Shown here: positions 37,335 to 45,454 of the stretch, in pieces
Layout of the letters: every line of letters starts with the position of its first letter
Numbering within the stretch: position 1 is the first letter of the stretch
DNA from: Bacteroidaceae bacterium HV4-6-C5C
GTDB taxonomy: Bacteria > Bacteroidota > Bacteroidia > Bacteroidales > Bacteroidaceae
Direction: 5' to 3'
DNA: 64,000 nucleotides
NCBI GenBank assembly: GCA_007896885.1
Contig: VOIU01000013.1
Span: 1-64,000, forward strand
Notes under the pieces: generated by a model
The model's input: only the letters and a program-made list of their open reading frames with translations
What the model was told of the DNA's origin: nothing
The model's database searches: none
Program-made: the position numbers and the translations under genes

Positions 37335-39428
37335 TCATCCTAGCTTTTCCAAATGATAAAGCGTTCCGCGCATAGATTTCTTGCAAGGTATATTCAGCTT
37401 TTGAAGAGTGCGCCCAAATTGAGCTACTTTGTTGATAGCAAGTTTATCTTTTGTCTTTGTCTGTAGATAGTTCATGATTTGCATTGCTGTCAACCATTCT
37501 CCTTCCTTATCCAAATCCACGGGACCAAAATAACAATGGAAGAGTTGCTCCAACGGGCTTATTTGTTCAAATTCACTATTGGTCTTTTTCAAAACGGCTT
37601 CATCTTCATCGTTCAACCAATAGCGTTCTCCGTGATATATGGCATCCATGGCTTGTGCATATAGCTGCTTGTAGTTGATCGTTACGTTCGTGCGGATGGG
37701 AGCAGTCACTTCAATACAGATAAAACGGCGGCTTCCGCTAGGATCCGTAAGCAAGTCCTTCTGATTACTTGTACCGATGAATGAAGCATACCTGCGCACT
37801 TCGCTTATGGCATTGCCGTAAGGTTTCCGAAGATTGGCGGCAGGTTTTTGCAGGAGATGTTTCAGGAATCCTTGCTGACTGATATTCACTTGATCGAACT
37901 CGTCAATATTTATCAGGAAGAAACGACCCAAATAACGCTCAGCTTCTTGCTTACTCCTGAAGTCAAGACTGTCCGTATAGCCGAAACGTAGTTCGGGTGG
38001 TAATATAATGCGGCAAAAGGTGGATTTCCGGTAACCTTGTGCACCAACCAAAAGAGGTGACGTACTGTTTCCATGCTGACGGTCGAGTCCGCGCCAATGT
38101 GCCACCATACTCAGAAACCAACGGTAGAATAACTCCCGCCAATACGAATTGTGGCATGGGACCAAGTCGGCTAAAGCACGGATGCGATCTTTTCCGTCCC
38201 ATCCACCCACATCATACAGGAATTCTTCCACCGGATTGTACAAGCGAACATATTCCGAGTTCAAGAAACGGTCTACATCCCGATCCCATGCGCTGATGCC
38301 TTCTTTTAAAGCGCAAATTGAAATGCTGTTGCGCACCCGCTTGTCTACAGGCTTGAAGTAGAAGTGGATGGAATCACGCTGACGATATTCCAAGTCGTCC
38401 AATACCGTATTATAGCGGAACTCGTAGCGTCGGTTTAAGAATTCCTCCAGCAGAAAAGCCGTTTCCTGTTCCTTGTTCCGGCTACTTCTCTTACCAAAGC
38501 CTTTACACTCCTGATAAAGGTTGTGCAGCGTTAATCTTACCATCTGTTCATCAGATTGGCGATAATAATGGACTAATGTCTGATGCACGGCTTCCTCTTC
38601 GGGAATACCCGCCTTATAGCAATGCTCGGCAAGATGAATGAGCAAAGGTTGCAGATCGTCATCACGCTTCCAGTTCTCCATTTCACGGAATGCACGTCCT
38701 AAAGCTGCCTCGTAAATCATTTTAAAGGTGTCTGCCGTTTGATATCCCGGCGTCATACGTGCAAGAGGATTCTTTTCATCTTGCTTCTGTTGGCGGAAAG
38801 TCCCCTCGTCCGGCATAGAGAGAGGTTGTATTAGACAAAACGGTACGGCATCAGGATTATAGTAAGGACATTCGTCCAGCGTCATTCGGCAATTTTGTGT
38901 TAATGCGGGTTCTTTCAGTGTAATATCGAAAGGCAATACCGGTTGATAACACCTTACGGCAAGACGGTAAGCATGTGCATGAAACAATACTGCCTTTTTC
39001 TCTTCCACAGGCAATCCTTCATCCTCAGGTAAGGCAAATCGAACCCAGATTTTCACACTACGTCCGCTAGCACCGCAAAACGCGGCAAAAGTCTGTGGAA
39101 GCAGTGCTGCCTGCTGTTTTACAAGCTCCACTTCATATTGCCCCGATAGTTTGTTAATGTCCAACTGCACTATGCCGTTATAATGCTTCATTTGGTGTTC
39201 GCCGTCTTTACTGCGACAATATTCCACAGCAGGATAAATACGTGGCAATTTGTCTATGTGTTCATATCGGGCATGGGTTCCCTCCAATGCAGGTAGTATC
39301 TCACGTAAGGCGGTGATATATCCGGATTTTGTCTCCGACTTTATCTTCTCGAACAATGTGTTTGCTTCACAAGTACTTAGCGTTTCTTTCCCACTATCTT
39401 TCTCTTCTCTAATTAAAGTGACTTTCAT
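37335..39428 (-). CDS. BT4734/VapE-like primase-helicase family protein
   Basis: The 697-residue protein has an N-terminal BT4734-like domain (about 50-210; VQLDINKLSGQYEV, GASGRSVKIWVRFALPEDE), a primase-type fold. A helical linker follows, then a VapE-type AAA+ domain with Walker A near 475 (LLVGAQGYRKSTFC), Walker B FFLINIDEFDQ and sensor-like FIGTSNQKDLL. The C-terminus resembles DUF3874 (AMQIMNYLQTKTKDKLAINKVAQFGRTL). Such proteins occur on Bacteroides chromosomes and islands, often near HU-like genes as here (51360), and resemble replication proteins of mobile elements. Exact role unknown. A good minus-strand promoter lies at 39571-39603. Confidence 0.8.
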   Translation of the reverse strand: MKVTLIREEKDSGKETLSTCEANTLFEKIKSETKSGYITALREILPALEGTHARYEHIDKLPRIYPAVEYCRSKDGEHQMKHYNGIVQLDINKLSGQYEVELVKQQAALLPQTFAAFCGASGRSVKIWVRFALPEDEGLPVEEKKAVLFHAHAYRLAVRCYQPVLPFDITLKEPALTQNCRMTLDECPYYNPDAVPFCLIQPLSMPDEGTFRQQKQDEKNPLARMTPGYQTADTFKMIYEAALGRAFREMENWKRDDDLQPLLIHLAEHCYKAGIPEEEAVHQTLVHYYRQSDEQMVRLTLHNLYQECKGFGKRSSRNKEQETAFLLEEFLNRRYEFRYNTVLDDLEYRQRDSIHFYFKPVDKRVRNSISICALKEGISAWDRDVDRFLNSEYVRLYNPVEEFLYDVGGWDGKDRIRALADLVPCHNSYWRELFYRWFLSMVAHWRGLDRQHGNSTSPLLVGAQGYRKSTFCRIILPPELRFGYTDSLDFRSKQEAERYLGRFFLINIDEFDQVNISQQGFLKHLLQKPAANLRKPYGNAISEVRRYASFIGTSNQKDLLTDPSGSRRFICIEVTAPIRTNVTINYKQLYAQAMDAIYHGERYWLNDEDEAVLKKTNSEFEQISPLEQLFHCYFGPVDLDKEGEWLTAMQIMNYLQTKTKDKLAINKVAQFGRTLQKLNIPCKKSMRGTLYHLEKLG

Positions 39429-39756
39429 AATTATGATAATAATAAGCGGCTGTCTTATGTGAGGCGGTCGTACAAATGTGATAGTTATAAATGCAACCTC
39501 ACCGTTTATTCTCTTTATTTGCTTGAATCTTTTGGTGAGTCTGCTTTCTGATAAAATGACAATTAGATTACAAATTTATAAAATCAAAATCAATATCTAC
39601 AAACCCGAGTTCGATATAATTTAAAATGGAATATACAATTGTGCAACCGGTTCAAATTCTATATTAATAGATGGCTTATTTGGTTAAAATGTATTACATG
39701 AAATCCAAGAAAGTCTTTATCTGTTATATTGTCTGTCCACATATTATTTTGTATTA
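39429..39756. other. Intergenic region between the VapE-like gene and the defence-like block
   Basis: No gene is seen. Composition is AT-rich and unlike the GC-richer methylase ends further along. It holds the promoter of the VapE-like gene and the 3' end of the block, with no clear terminator hairpin. It is a likely left junction of the accessory block; I found no obvious direct repeat shared with 50489-51359. Confidence 0.4.
39571..39603 (-). promoter_or_regulatory. Bacteroides-type promoter of the VapE-like gene
   Basis: On the minus strand TTTG (39600-39603), a 21-base spacer and TAAATTTG (39571-39578) match the consensus exactly, giving a leader of roughly 135 bases before the start at 39428. 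Confidence 0.6.
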
Positions 39757-41238
39757 TTATTTGATTTCAAATACTCTCCCTAACGAATAAATAACTGTTT
39801 GTTCGGTAAAGTTATATACGGCATCAGTGATTTCGACCAAGGCACTTTCGCGGTCTTTGTGGTAGCCGACAAAGAAACGTATAGCATCGTATTTTTTGAG
39901 CCAGCGTTTGCCTTCATCCTGATAGGTGTATTTGTTGATTGTGGAAGGTTTGAGTAAGCGGTATTCTTCTTTTTTTGTGCCGGCAACAATTTCTTTAAAG
40001 TAGTTTTCCTTGATATTAAGCGTTAGGATTTTCCACCCAGTTGTATCTATGGTTTTGTTTTCAGGCGTTTCAGCAACAGTGTGTTCAATGATAATATGGC
40101 TTGCTGCATCGTAACTTATCGGAATTTCATTCATGATACACTGAATTGCTTTTTCAATGGCTGAATAGGGCACCACAAACCATTCTTCGGGTACATGACT
40201 TCCGATTTTTACCTGTAAACGAACATCTTTGAATACGCGGTGTATCAGCGATTCAAACAGCGATACATTCATATTGAAGGTTTTCCACGAAGCTACTACT
40301 TCTACCTTTGCATTCAGATAAGTAGGCTCATTTTCAGCATTGGCAATACGCTCGGCTACCGTAGTGGTGCTGAATCCTATTTTATAAAGATTTTCGATAG
40401 ACTTTATTTCTGGATTTTCGGACAGTGATTTCAGTACATAGATATACCCGGAAGGTTTATCTTCAGTTGTTGCATTAAAATGAGAGTTGAAATACTCACT
40501 TGCTGTTTCGCTGTTTTCACGTACTGTATATCCGTTTTCATAAAGAGCCTTACGTAATGTGTCTAATTTCACATCCGACATGGTTCCATTTTCAAAAATA
40601 CAAATACTACGTCCCATCAATCGGCCTTTGCGATCCCGATTTCGGTCAAGAACTTCGGCCAAATAAACTAACATACCATCCAATACGAAATAGCATCCGG
40701 GGCTTTCCAACTGACTGGAAGTGAACTTCACAAAACTCCGCTTCCCTGCTTTTAATTCCTCATGCACTTTTATAAATTCATCGCGATACAAATGGAAATC
40801 ATTGCATTTGCGTCGTTGTGCAATATAGTCGGAAGCATCTGTTTTAGGTGATTTTTTCAGGTGTTCAGGCACAGTCAGTATATCGGAAGCATCTTCTACT
40901 AAATCCAATAATGGGTCATTGAGAAAGGCTTCAATATCAGTTTCGGTTATTGGTTGTTTGGGACGCAGGAGTTCAAACCTGTCGTACGGCAAAAGTTGAT
41001 TTAATTTGTCTGTGTCATTCAGAAAGCCCTGCAGGCGGCTAAACAGCAGCCGTTCTTTCATACCCTTCGTTTTGCCCGGCAAACGTTGGTGTTGTTCGTA
41101 GAAAGTATTTATTTCTTCGAACGACTGTAGTAAGCGGTCATCAGAAGTTGGTTTCAGCTCCGTTGGTTTTACATCGGCAAACAAAGGATCGTTGAAAATA
41201 TCCTGTAATTCTTTTTCTATGTCCATCATATTATTCAA
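39757..41238 (-). CDS. GIY-YIG nuclease with C-terminal ASCH domain
   Basis: The 493-residue protein has an N-terminal region of unknown fold (1-260, rich in FNDPLF/FLNDPLL-type repeats). A GIY-YIG domain of the T5orf172 type follows at about 264-345 (GYIYVLKS, LYKIGFSTTTVAERIANAE, catalytic Glu329 in SLFESLIHRVF). An ASCH domain ends it (about 401-493; WKILTLNIKENYFKEIVAGTKKEEYR). GIY-YIG domains cut DNA. ASCH folds bind RNA or modified nucleosides, so this enzyme could sense base modification (inference). It overlaps the helicase stop by four bases and may act with it. Confidence 0.75.
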   Translation of the reverse strand: MNNMMDIEKELQDIFNDPLFADVKPTELKPTSDDRLLQSFEEINTFYEQHQRLPGKTKGMKERLLFSRLQGFLNDTDKLNQLLPYDRFELLRPKQPITETDIEAFLNDPLLDLVEDASDILTVPEHLKKSPKTDASDYIAQRRKCNDFHLYRDEFIKVHEELKAGKRSFVKFTSSQLESPGCYFVLDGMLVYLAEVLDRNRDRKGRLMGRSICIFENGTMSDVKLDTLRKALYENGYTVRENSETASEYFNSHFNATTEDKPSGYIYVLKSLSENPEIKSIENLYKIGFSTTTVAERIANAENEPTYLNAKVEVVASWKTFNMNVSLFESLIHRVFKDVRLQVKIGSHVPEEWFVVPYSAIEKAIQCIMNEIPISYDAASHIIIEHTVAETPENKTIDTTGWKILTLNIKENYFKEIVAGTKKEEYRLLKPSTINKYTYQDEGKRWLKKYDAIRFFVGYHKDRESALVEITDAVYNFTEQTVIYSLGRVFEIK

Positions 41239-43172
41239 CGATTTTTATCCACAAACTTTTGTTTTTCATTCCGAATCACGACAATGGCCTGCGCCAACCT
41301 TCGGTTATATGGATTTGGGTCGGTAAGCTCAGGAAGTGCTCCGCTGTTTTCTTCTTTGAATTGAGGAAGATATTTTTTGAAAAGAATAACAGCTTCCTCA
41401 AGCGTCATGTCTATTTTACTTTCTTCTATCACATTCTGAACCACTTTGAGTACAGGTGCAGTAACCGACTTGGAAAGAATCTCGTAACCACGCTGAAACG
41501 GATTAATGGTATCAATCAAATTAATGCTCAAATTATCGATATTGATAAAGCGTTTGCCTATCACCATAAAGGTGTTACCTGCGTTTTGCTCCATGCTTGC
41601 ACCTTTGGTTACGGCATCGAGTACTAAATGTTGTCGCACCTCTTCTACTTCGTCGGGTGAAAGTTCCGGGTATTTTTCCTGAATGATTTTTGGAATAAGT
41701 ACCTGGTTTATCACTTCGGGAGCAACGCCACCACCCATTGAACGAACAACCATATCGTCCTGCAAAATGGTTGCTTTAAGGTCGGTGAGATCACCGGCTA
41801 CAATTTCTTTAGTACGCACGGACGAAAGCGATTTTAGTCCTTCCACGAAAATGCGGGGTGTATCATCATCGCCAGATTCTTCATCCTTTTTGGTTTTAAA
41901 ATTCCACGAAGGAGCCATTACCTGTTCCATTAGCAGCGAAACGGTAATTGCTTTTAGCATATCGTTGACGGCAGTTTCCACTTTTTGCTGTACTGCATCG
42001 GGGCAGGCTATCAGGTTGGTGAACTGGGCGTGTGATTTGCCTTCGCAGTCGCGGGTACAACGCCCGATAATCTGAACCACTTCGGTCAAACTGCCACGCA
42101 CTCCAATAGTCAAACAATGGTCGCACCATTGCCAGTCGAAACCTTCTTTGGCCGTACCCAAGGCAACAATAATATCCACCGCATCAGGCTTATGCATTCT
42201 TTGCAAAAATGCTTGTAATTGCAATCGTTCACGCGGATTATCTTCCACCAAATCGGCGATCTTCAACAACTGCCCATTCGGAGTTCGTACGGTGTAAATA
42301 CGAGTTTCGTAGTTGATTTCTACTGTTTCACCAATTTTATCAATGATCTGTTTTACTTCGTCGTATTTATCACCTGTTGAAGCACGGGAATTGACCGAAG
42401 GAATATGAATAATTGTTTTCTTACTCAGGTCTAACACTTCCATAATGGCGGTAAGATAGGCTCCCTGATAAAAGTGATAACCGATACCCAGACTTTTCAG
42501 GTATTTGTACCCGTTGAGCTGTTCGTAGTAATTATAAGTTACCGGGTGAAAGCGGTTTTCGTCGTCGGGGCGAAGTACCGGCACACCATCGCCACGGAAG
42601 TAAGAACCAGTCATGGCAATTACGTGGGCATTGGTTTGTGTCATTAATCGGTGAACCAAATCGCCCAAGCCGCTATTGGCATCGGCTGAAACATGGTGAA
42701 ATTCGTCAATAGCCAGCAAGCAATCGGTAAATGCCTCATCGCTTAGTTCTTTTGCCGCAAAACGCAAAGTGGCATGAGTACAAACCAAAATTTCAGCCTG
42801 AGCGTCGGTAGTAAATTCTTTAAATCGTTTTACCTTGCTTTGCTCATTCTCGGCATCGCACAAGTTGTAATACTTTGCCACTTTCCAATCGGTAAAGAAA
42901 CCGTGTTTTTCCAAATCGGTATTGGCAAACGATCGACCAATTGTTTTTTCGGGTACCGCCACTATTGCTTTCTTTAAGCCCTGATAGCGGAGCTTATCCA
43001 ATGCCAGGAACATGAGCGCACGGCTTTTGCCCGAAGCCGGAGGAGCTTTCAGCAGAATATACTGTTTGGCGCGTGCTTCATAAGCCTTTGCCTGCATTTC
43101 GCGCATACCCAAACTATTTGTATTTGTGGCTTTGCCTGTTTGGGCATAGTTTATATTGACGATATTTTCCAT
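41235..43172 (-). CDS. Superfamily 2 DEAD/DEAH-type helicase of a defence block
   Basis: I start at 43172 (MENIVNINYAQ). The longer open frame runs back through a palindromic repeat at 43186-43201 and is unlikely to be translated. The 645-residue protein has Walker A APPASGKSRA (43-52), motif II DEFHH (156-160), motif III MTGS (187-190), and motif VI QIIGRCTRD (367-375) after ALGTAKEGFDW. This is the core of a restriction-type (HsdR/Res-like) DNA translocase. No nuclease motif is seen in it. The C-terminal third is helical and unassigned. Coupling to the GIY-YIG protein suggests translocation plus cleavage. Confidence 0.85.
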   Translation of the reverse strand: MENIVNINYAQTGKATNTNSLGMREMQAKAYEARAKQYILLKAPPASGKSRALMFLALDKLRYQGLKKAIVAVPEKTIGRSFANTDLEKHGFFTDWKVAKYYNLCDAENEQSKVKRFKEFTTDAQAEILVCTHATLRFAAKELSDEAFTDCLLAIDEFHHVSADANSGLGDLVHRLMTQTNAHVIAMTGSYFRGDGVPVLRPDDENRFHPVTYNYYEQLNGYKYLKSLGIGYHFYQGAYLTAIMEVLDLSKKTIIHIPSVNSRASTGDKYDEVKQIIDKIGETVEINYETRIYTVRTPNGQLLKIADLVEDNPRERLQLQAFLQRMHKPDAVDIIVALGTAKEGFDWQWCDHCLTIGVRGSLTEVVQIIGRCTRDCEGKSHAQFTNLIACPDAVQQKVETAVNDMLKAITVSLLMEQVMAPSWNFKTKKDEESGDDDTPRIFVEGLKSLSSVRTKEIVAGDLTDLKATILQDDMVVRSMGGGVAPEVINQVLIPKIIQEKYPELSPDEVEEVRQHLVLDAVTKGASMEQNAGNTFMVIGKRFINIDNLSINLIDTINPFQRGYEILSKSVTAPVLKVVQNVIEESKIDMTLEEAVILFKKYLPQFKEENSGALPELTDPNPYNRRLAQAIVVIRNEKQKFVDKNR

Positions 43173-43185
43173 AAGCTCCCTCCAG

Positions 43186-43201
43186 CTCCCCCAAGGGGGA
43201 G
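43186..43201. repeat. CTCCCCC-AA-GGGGGAG palindrome
   Basis: A 7-bp perfect inverted repeat with an AA centre, preceded by CTCCCTCCAG, lies 14 bases upstream of the helicase start. Elements of this look are scattered between genes in other Bacteroidetes, so it may be a dispersed repeat that came with the block. Confidence 0.5.
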
Positions 43202-43403
43202 AGATTGCGGAGTGCAATTTTATGTTGTTTATATGTGTGAGATCAGATTTTTCAGCTCCGTACATTTTTGGTCTCAGCTGGGTACCTGATTTGTTTTTGC
43301 TGTGTATAAGTTGCTTATTATCAGTTTAATGATTTTTAATGAGCTGGATACTTCAAAAGTTCAACTTCGGCAACTTCGGCATCAATCAGACAAAAAGAAT
43401 TTA

Positions 43404-43443
43404 TCCGCCATTTACCCGCCATATCCGCCATTTACCCGCCATT
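43404..43443. repeat. Tandem 20-bp repeat (two exact copies)
   Basis: Units 43404-43423 and 43424-43443 are identical (ATCCGCCATTTACCCGCC plus AT), each itself made of two related 10-mers. A partial third copy continues to 43450. It starts at the last base of the AlbA_2 gene stop codon and lies in the 270-base gap before the helicase. It is not a CRISPR, as there are no spacers. Confidence 0.75.
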
Positions 43444-44774
43444 TACGAGTCATACCTGCCAGTTTTTATAACATAAGAAGTCGATTTACTTTCTCCGACT
43501 CTATCTAAAATATATAGTTTGTACAACTCTTCTAAATCCCGGGAAGCCGTTCTTTCAGAAGTTTCGTTCAATTTCTGATATTCACTATTTGTAATTCTAC
43601 CTTTTTCTTTTACATAAATTACAGCTTTGACTTGACGGCTATTTAGCCCAAGTTTTACTAACTGTTCTGCTGTCAGATTATCTTTGAAAAGTGTAACCAC
43701 GAATCCGCCATCACGCTCGGTAAGTTCGGGTTCGGGTAATTCAGCAGCTTTGCAAGTATCAATGATTTTGAGTGTTCCACGTCCCCAGCTATCAATAAGA
43801 CCACCTTTGAAACATACATCAGCAATAACAGGATTTCTCGGCTTTGAAGAATGGGTACGTTTAAGAGCATCTAAACTAATGCCTTCCGGCAACTGCCCAT
43901 CGTTCCACACACTCATTTTATCGTCGTACACTCTTATTTGCGTTTGTGCACCCATATAGTTTCGGTGTACCAATGCATTCAATAACATTTCACGAATAGC
44001 CGGAACGGGATATTCGCCTTTTTCTACCCGGTACATTCCCTCAAATTCAACAGGGCGAGTAAGGAATTTGTGGTTTAATTGCTCCAATACATTTCTTAGC
44101 TGCACCACAAGGTTTCCTTCTTCTACTTCCTGAAAACGCAAATCTACATCATCCTTAGCAAATCGCCCAATTTTTACGGACGTATTAGGATAAAACCTTC
44201 CGGGATCTTTGCCAAAGAGAATAATAGCAGCCCGTTTGAGCTGTCCATTTTCGGTCAGTCGGAGTTTTTCCAGAATATCTTCGGTAGATAAACCATCCAC
44301 ATCGGGTAAGCGTCCTTTTTCTTTGGAAATCTGTAAAAAGTATCTGAATGATTTTTCATCAATATCATCGATAGTTGCCCGTGGTTCAATTACATCATCC
44401 CAGGTTCTTCCCGATTTACGCAATAGAAATTCATTAAGAGAAGCACCAGTCAATTCGTGTTTTGTACTTCCACTCCTGTAATAATACTTTCCCCGCAAGG
44501 AAATAGGCACTGCGTAGGACGGAGTGATTATTTCAATTAAATAATGCTCTCCTTCCTGCAGAAGATTTACTTCGGCAGTAATTCCCATTGTATCTCTTAT
44601 TTTATTGGGAATATCATCCATCAAACGTTTGTAATTTTCGACACCCACTACATTGCCAAGGTCATCTTTACCTATGTAAATAACTCCGCCTTGAGCATTG
44701 GCAAAGCCGCAAATCCATTTGAGGTATTCATCGTGCCAACTTTCTTTGTATTCTACGTTTTGAGTTTCGGGCAT
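43443..44774 (-). CDS. AlbA_2 (Schlafen-type) ATP-binding protein with winged helix
   Basis: This 443-residue protein starts with an AlbA_2 domain (residues about 5-115; VEYKESWHDEYLKWICGFANAQGGVIYIGKDD). A GHKL-like HATPase_c_4 region follows (PVPAIREMLLNALVHRNYMG; GLIDSWGRGTLKIIDTC), then a C-terminal winged helix (NSRQVKAVIYVKEKGRITNSEYQKLNETSERTA). Proteins of this layout are often annotated as transcriptional regulators and are frequent in defence islands. Here it sits inside the operon between a membrane protein and the helicase, so it could regulate or trigger the system. No experimentally fixed function is known to me for this exact architecture. Confidence 0.75.
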   Translation of the reverse strand: MPETQNVEYKESWHDEYLKWICGFANAQGGVIYIGKDDLGNVVGVENYKRLMDDIPNKIRDTMGITAEVNLLQEGEHYLIEIITPSYAVPISLRGKYYYRSGSTKHELTGASLNEFLLRKSGRTWDDVIEPRATIDDIDEKSFRYFLQISKEKGRLPDVDGLSTEDILEKLRLTENGQLKRAAIILFGKDPGRFYPNTSVKIGRFAKDDVDLRFQEVEEGNLVVQLRNVLEQLNHKFLTRPVEFEGMYRVEKGEYPVPAIREMLLNALVHRNYMGAQTQIRVYDDKMSVWNDGQLPEGISLDALKRTHSSKPRNPVIADVCFKGGLIDSWGRGTLKIIDTCKAAELPEPELTERDGGFVVTLFKDNLTAEQLVKLGLNSRQVKAVIYVKEKGRITNSEYQKLNETSERTASRDLEELYKLYILDRVGESKSTSYVIKTGRYDS

Positions 44775-44788
44775 AATATGATAGTTTG

Positions 44789-45454
44789 TTAAAGTAAATT
44801 TCTATTTTTAGCCACCTCTATCTCCTGAATAATATATTGCTGCATAAATGACAATACTTCACTTTTACAGTCCAATAATTCCAATATTTCTGTATTATAA
44901 TCAAATACTTGAGGTTGTGACAGAGCTTGCGGATTATTAATGGCCAAAAAATCAGTCATATATTTGTTGTAGTTGATTAAGAGTTTATGCAATCGCAGCA
45001 TTTTATTGAATAATTCGGAATTTTCTTCAATGGGAAATAATGAATGTTTGGTTCTCATGAATGATTCTATGTAAACATCGGCCGCAACAATAGGTGTAAT
45101 TATATTGCTACTCATCAGATTGGCTTCGAGCAGCAATGCTTTATTCAGAATATTTGTGAGTGTATTTAACTCCTCTTGTCTAATCTGTGTTACTATCAAT
45201 GATTTCTGATAATCCAGTTCTTTGTTCTTTCTTCTTTCATCGCTTTTATCAATGGCATTTGTCAGGCGGATAAATACGGCAATATTCAGAACTGTAAAAA
45301 CAGGTGCCAAGATACCCCCAATGTAACCTCCAAAGTTTGCCCAATCCTGGGTAGAGTGAGATATGCCCTGATTAAAAATCAAGAAGTAAGCCCCAACTGT
45401 CAATACAATTGACATGGCTATAACAGTACCTACGGTTTTACTCATTCTATTCAT
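44789..45454 (-). CDS. Small membrane protein, weakly like putative AbiC-type proteins
   Basis: The 221-residue protein has two N-terminal membrane helices (TVIAMSIVLTVGAYFLIF; FGGYIGGILAPVFTVLNIAVFI) followed by a cytoplasmic alpha-helical, coiled-coil-prone part (KSDERRKNKELDYQKSLIVTQIRQEEL). The W-x-x-FGGYIGGILAP segment recalls membrane proteins annotated as putative phage abortive infection proteins. The similarity is by eye and weak. Its start overlaps the methylase stop by four bases (ATGA), which argues for a shared function. A membrane effector in a restriction-like operon would be notable. Confidence 0.6.
   Translation of the reverse strand: MNRMSKTVGTVIAMSIVLTVGAYFLIFNQGISHSTQDWANFGGYIGGILAPVFTVLNIAVFIRLTNAIDKSDERRKNKELDYQKSLIVTQIRQEELNTLTNILNKALLLEANLMSSNIITPIVAADVYIESFMRTKHSLFPIEENSELFNKMLRLHKLLINYNKYMTDFLAINNPQALSQPQVFDYNTEILELLDCKSEVLSFMQQYIIQEIEVAKNRNLL

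Noticed and set aside
43173..43265. N-terminal extension of the helicase
   Set aside because: The extra 31 codons read through a palindromic repeat (43186-43201) and have no match to helicase N-termini; MENIVNINYAQ at 43172 is a better start.
43404..43450. CRISPR-like short repeats
   Set aside because: The copies are contiguous with no unique spacers and no cas genes nearby; it is a simple tandem duplication.
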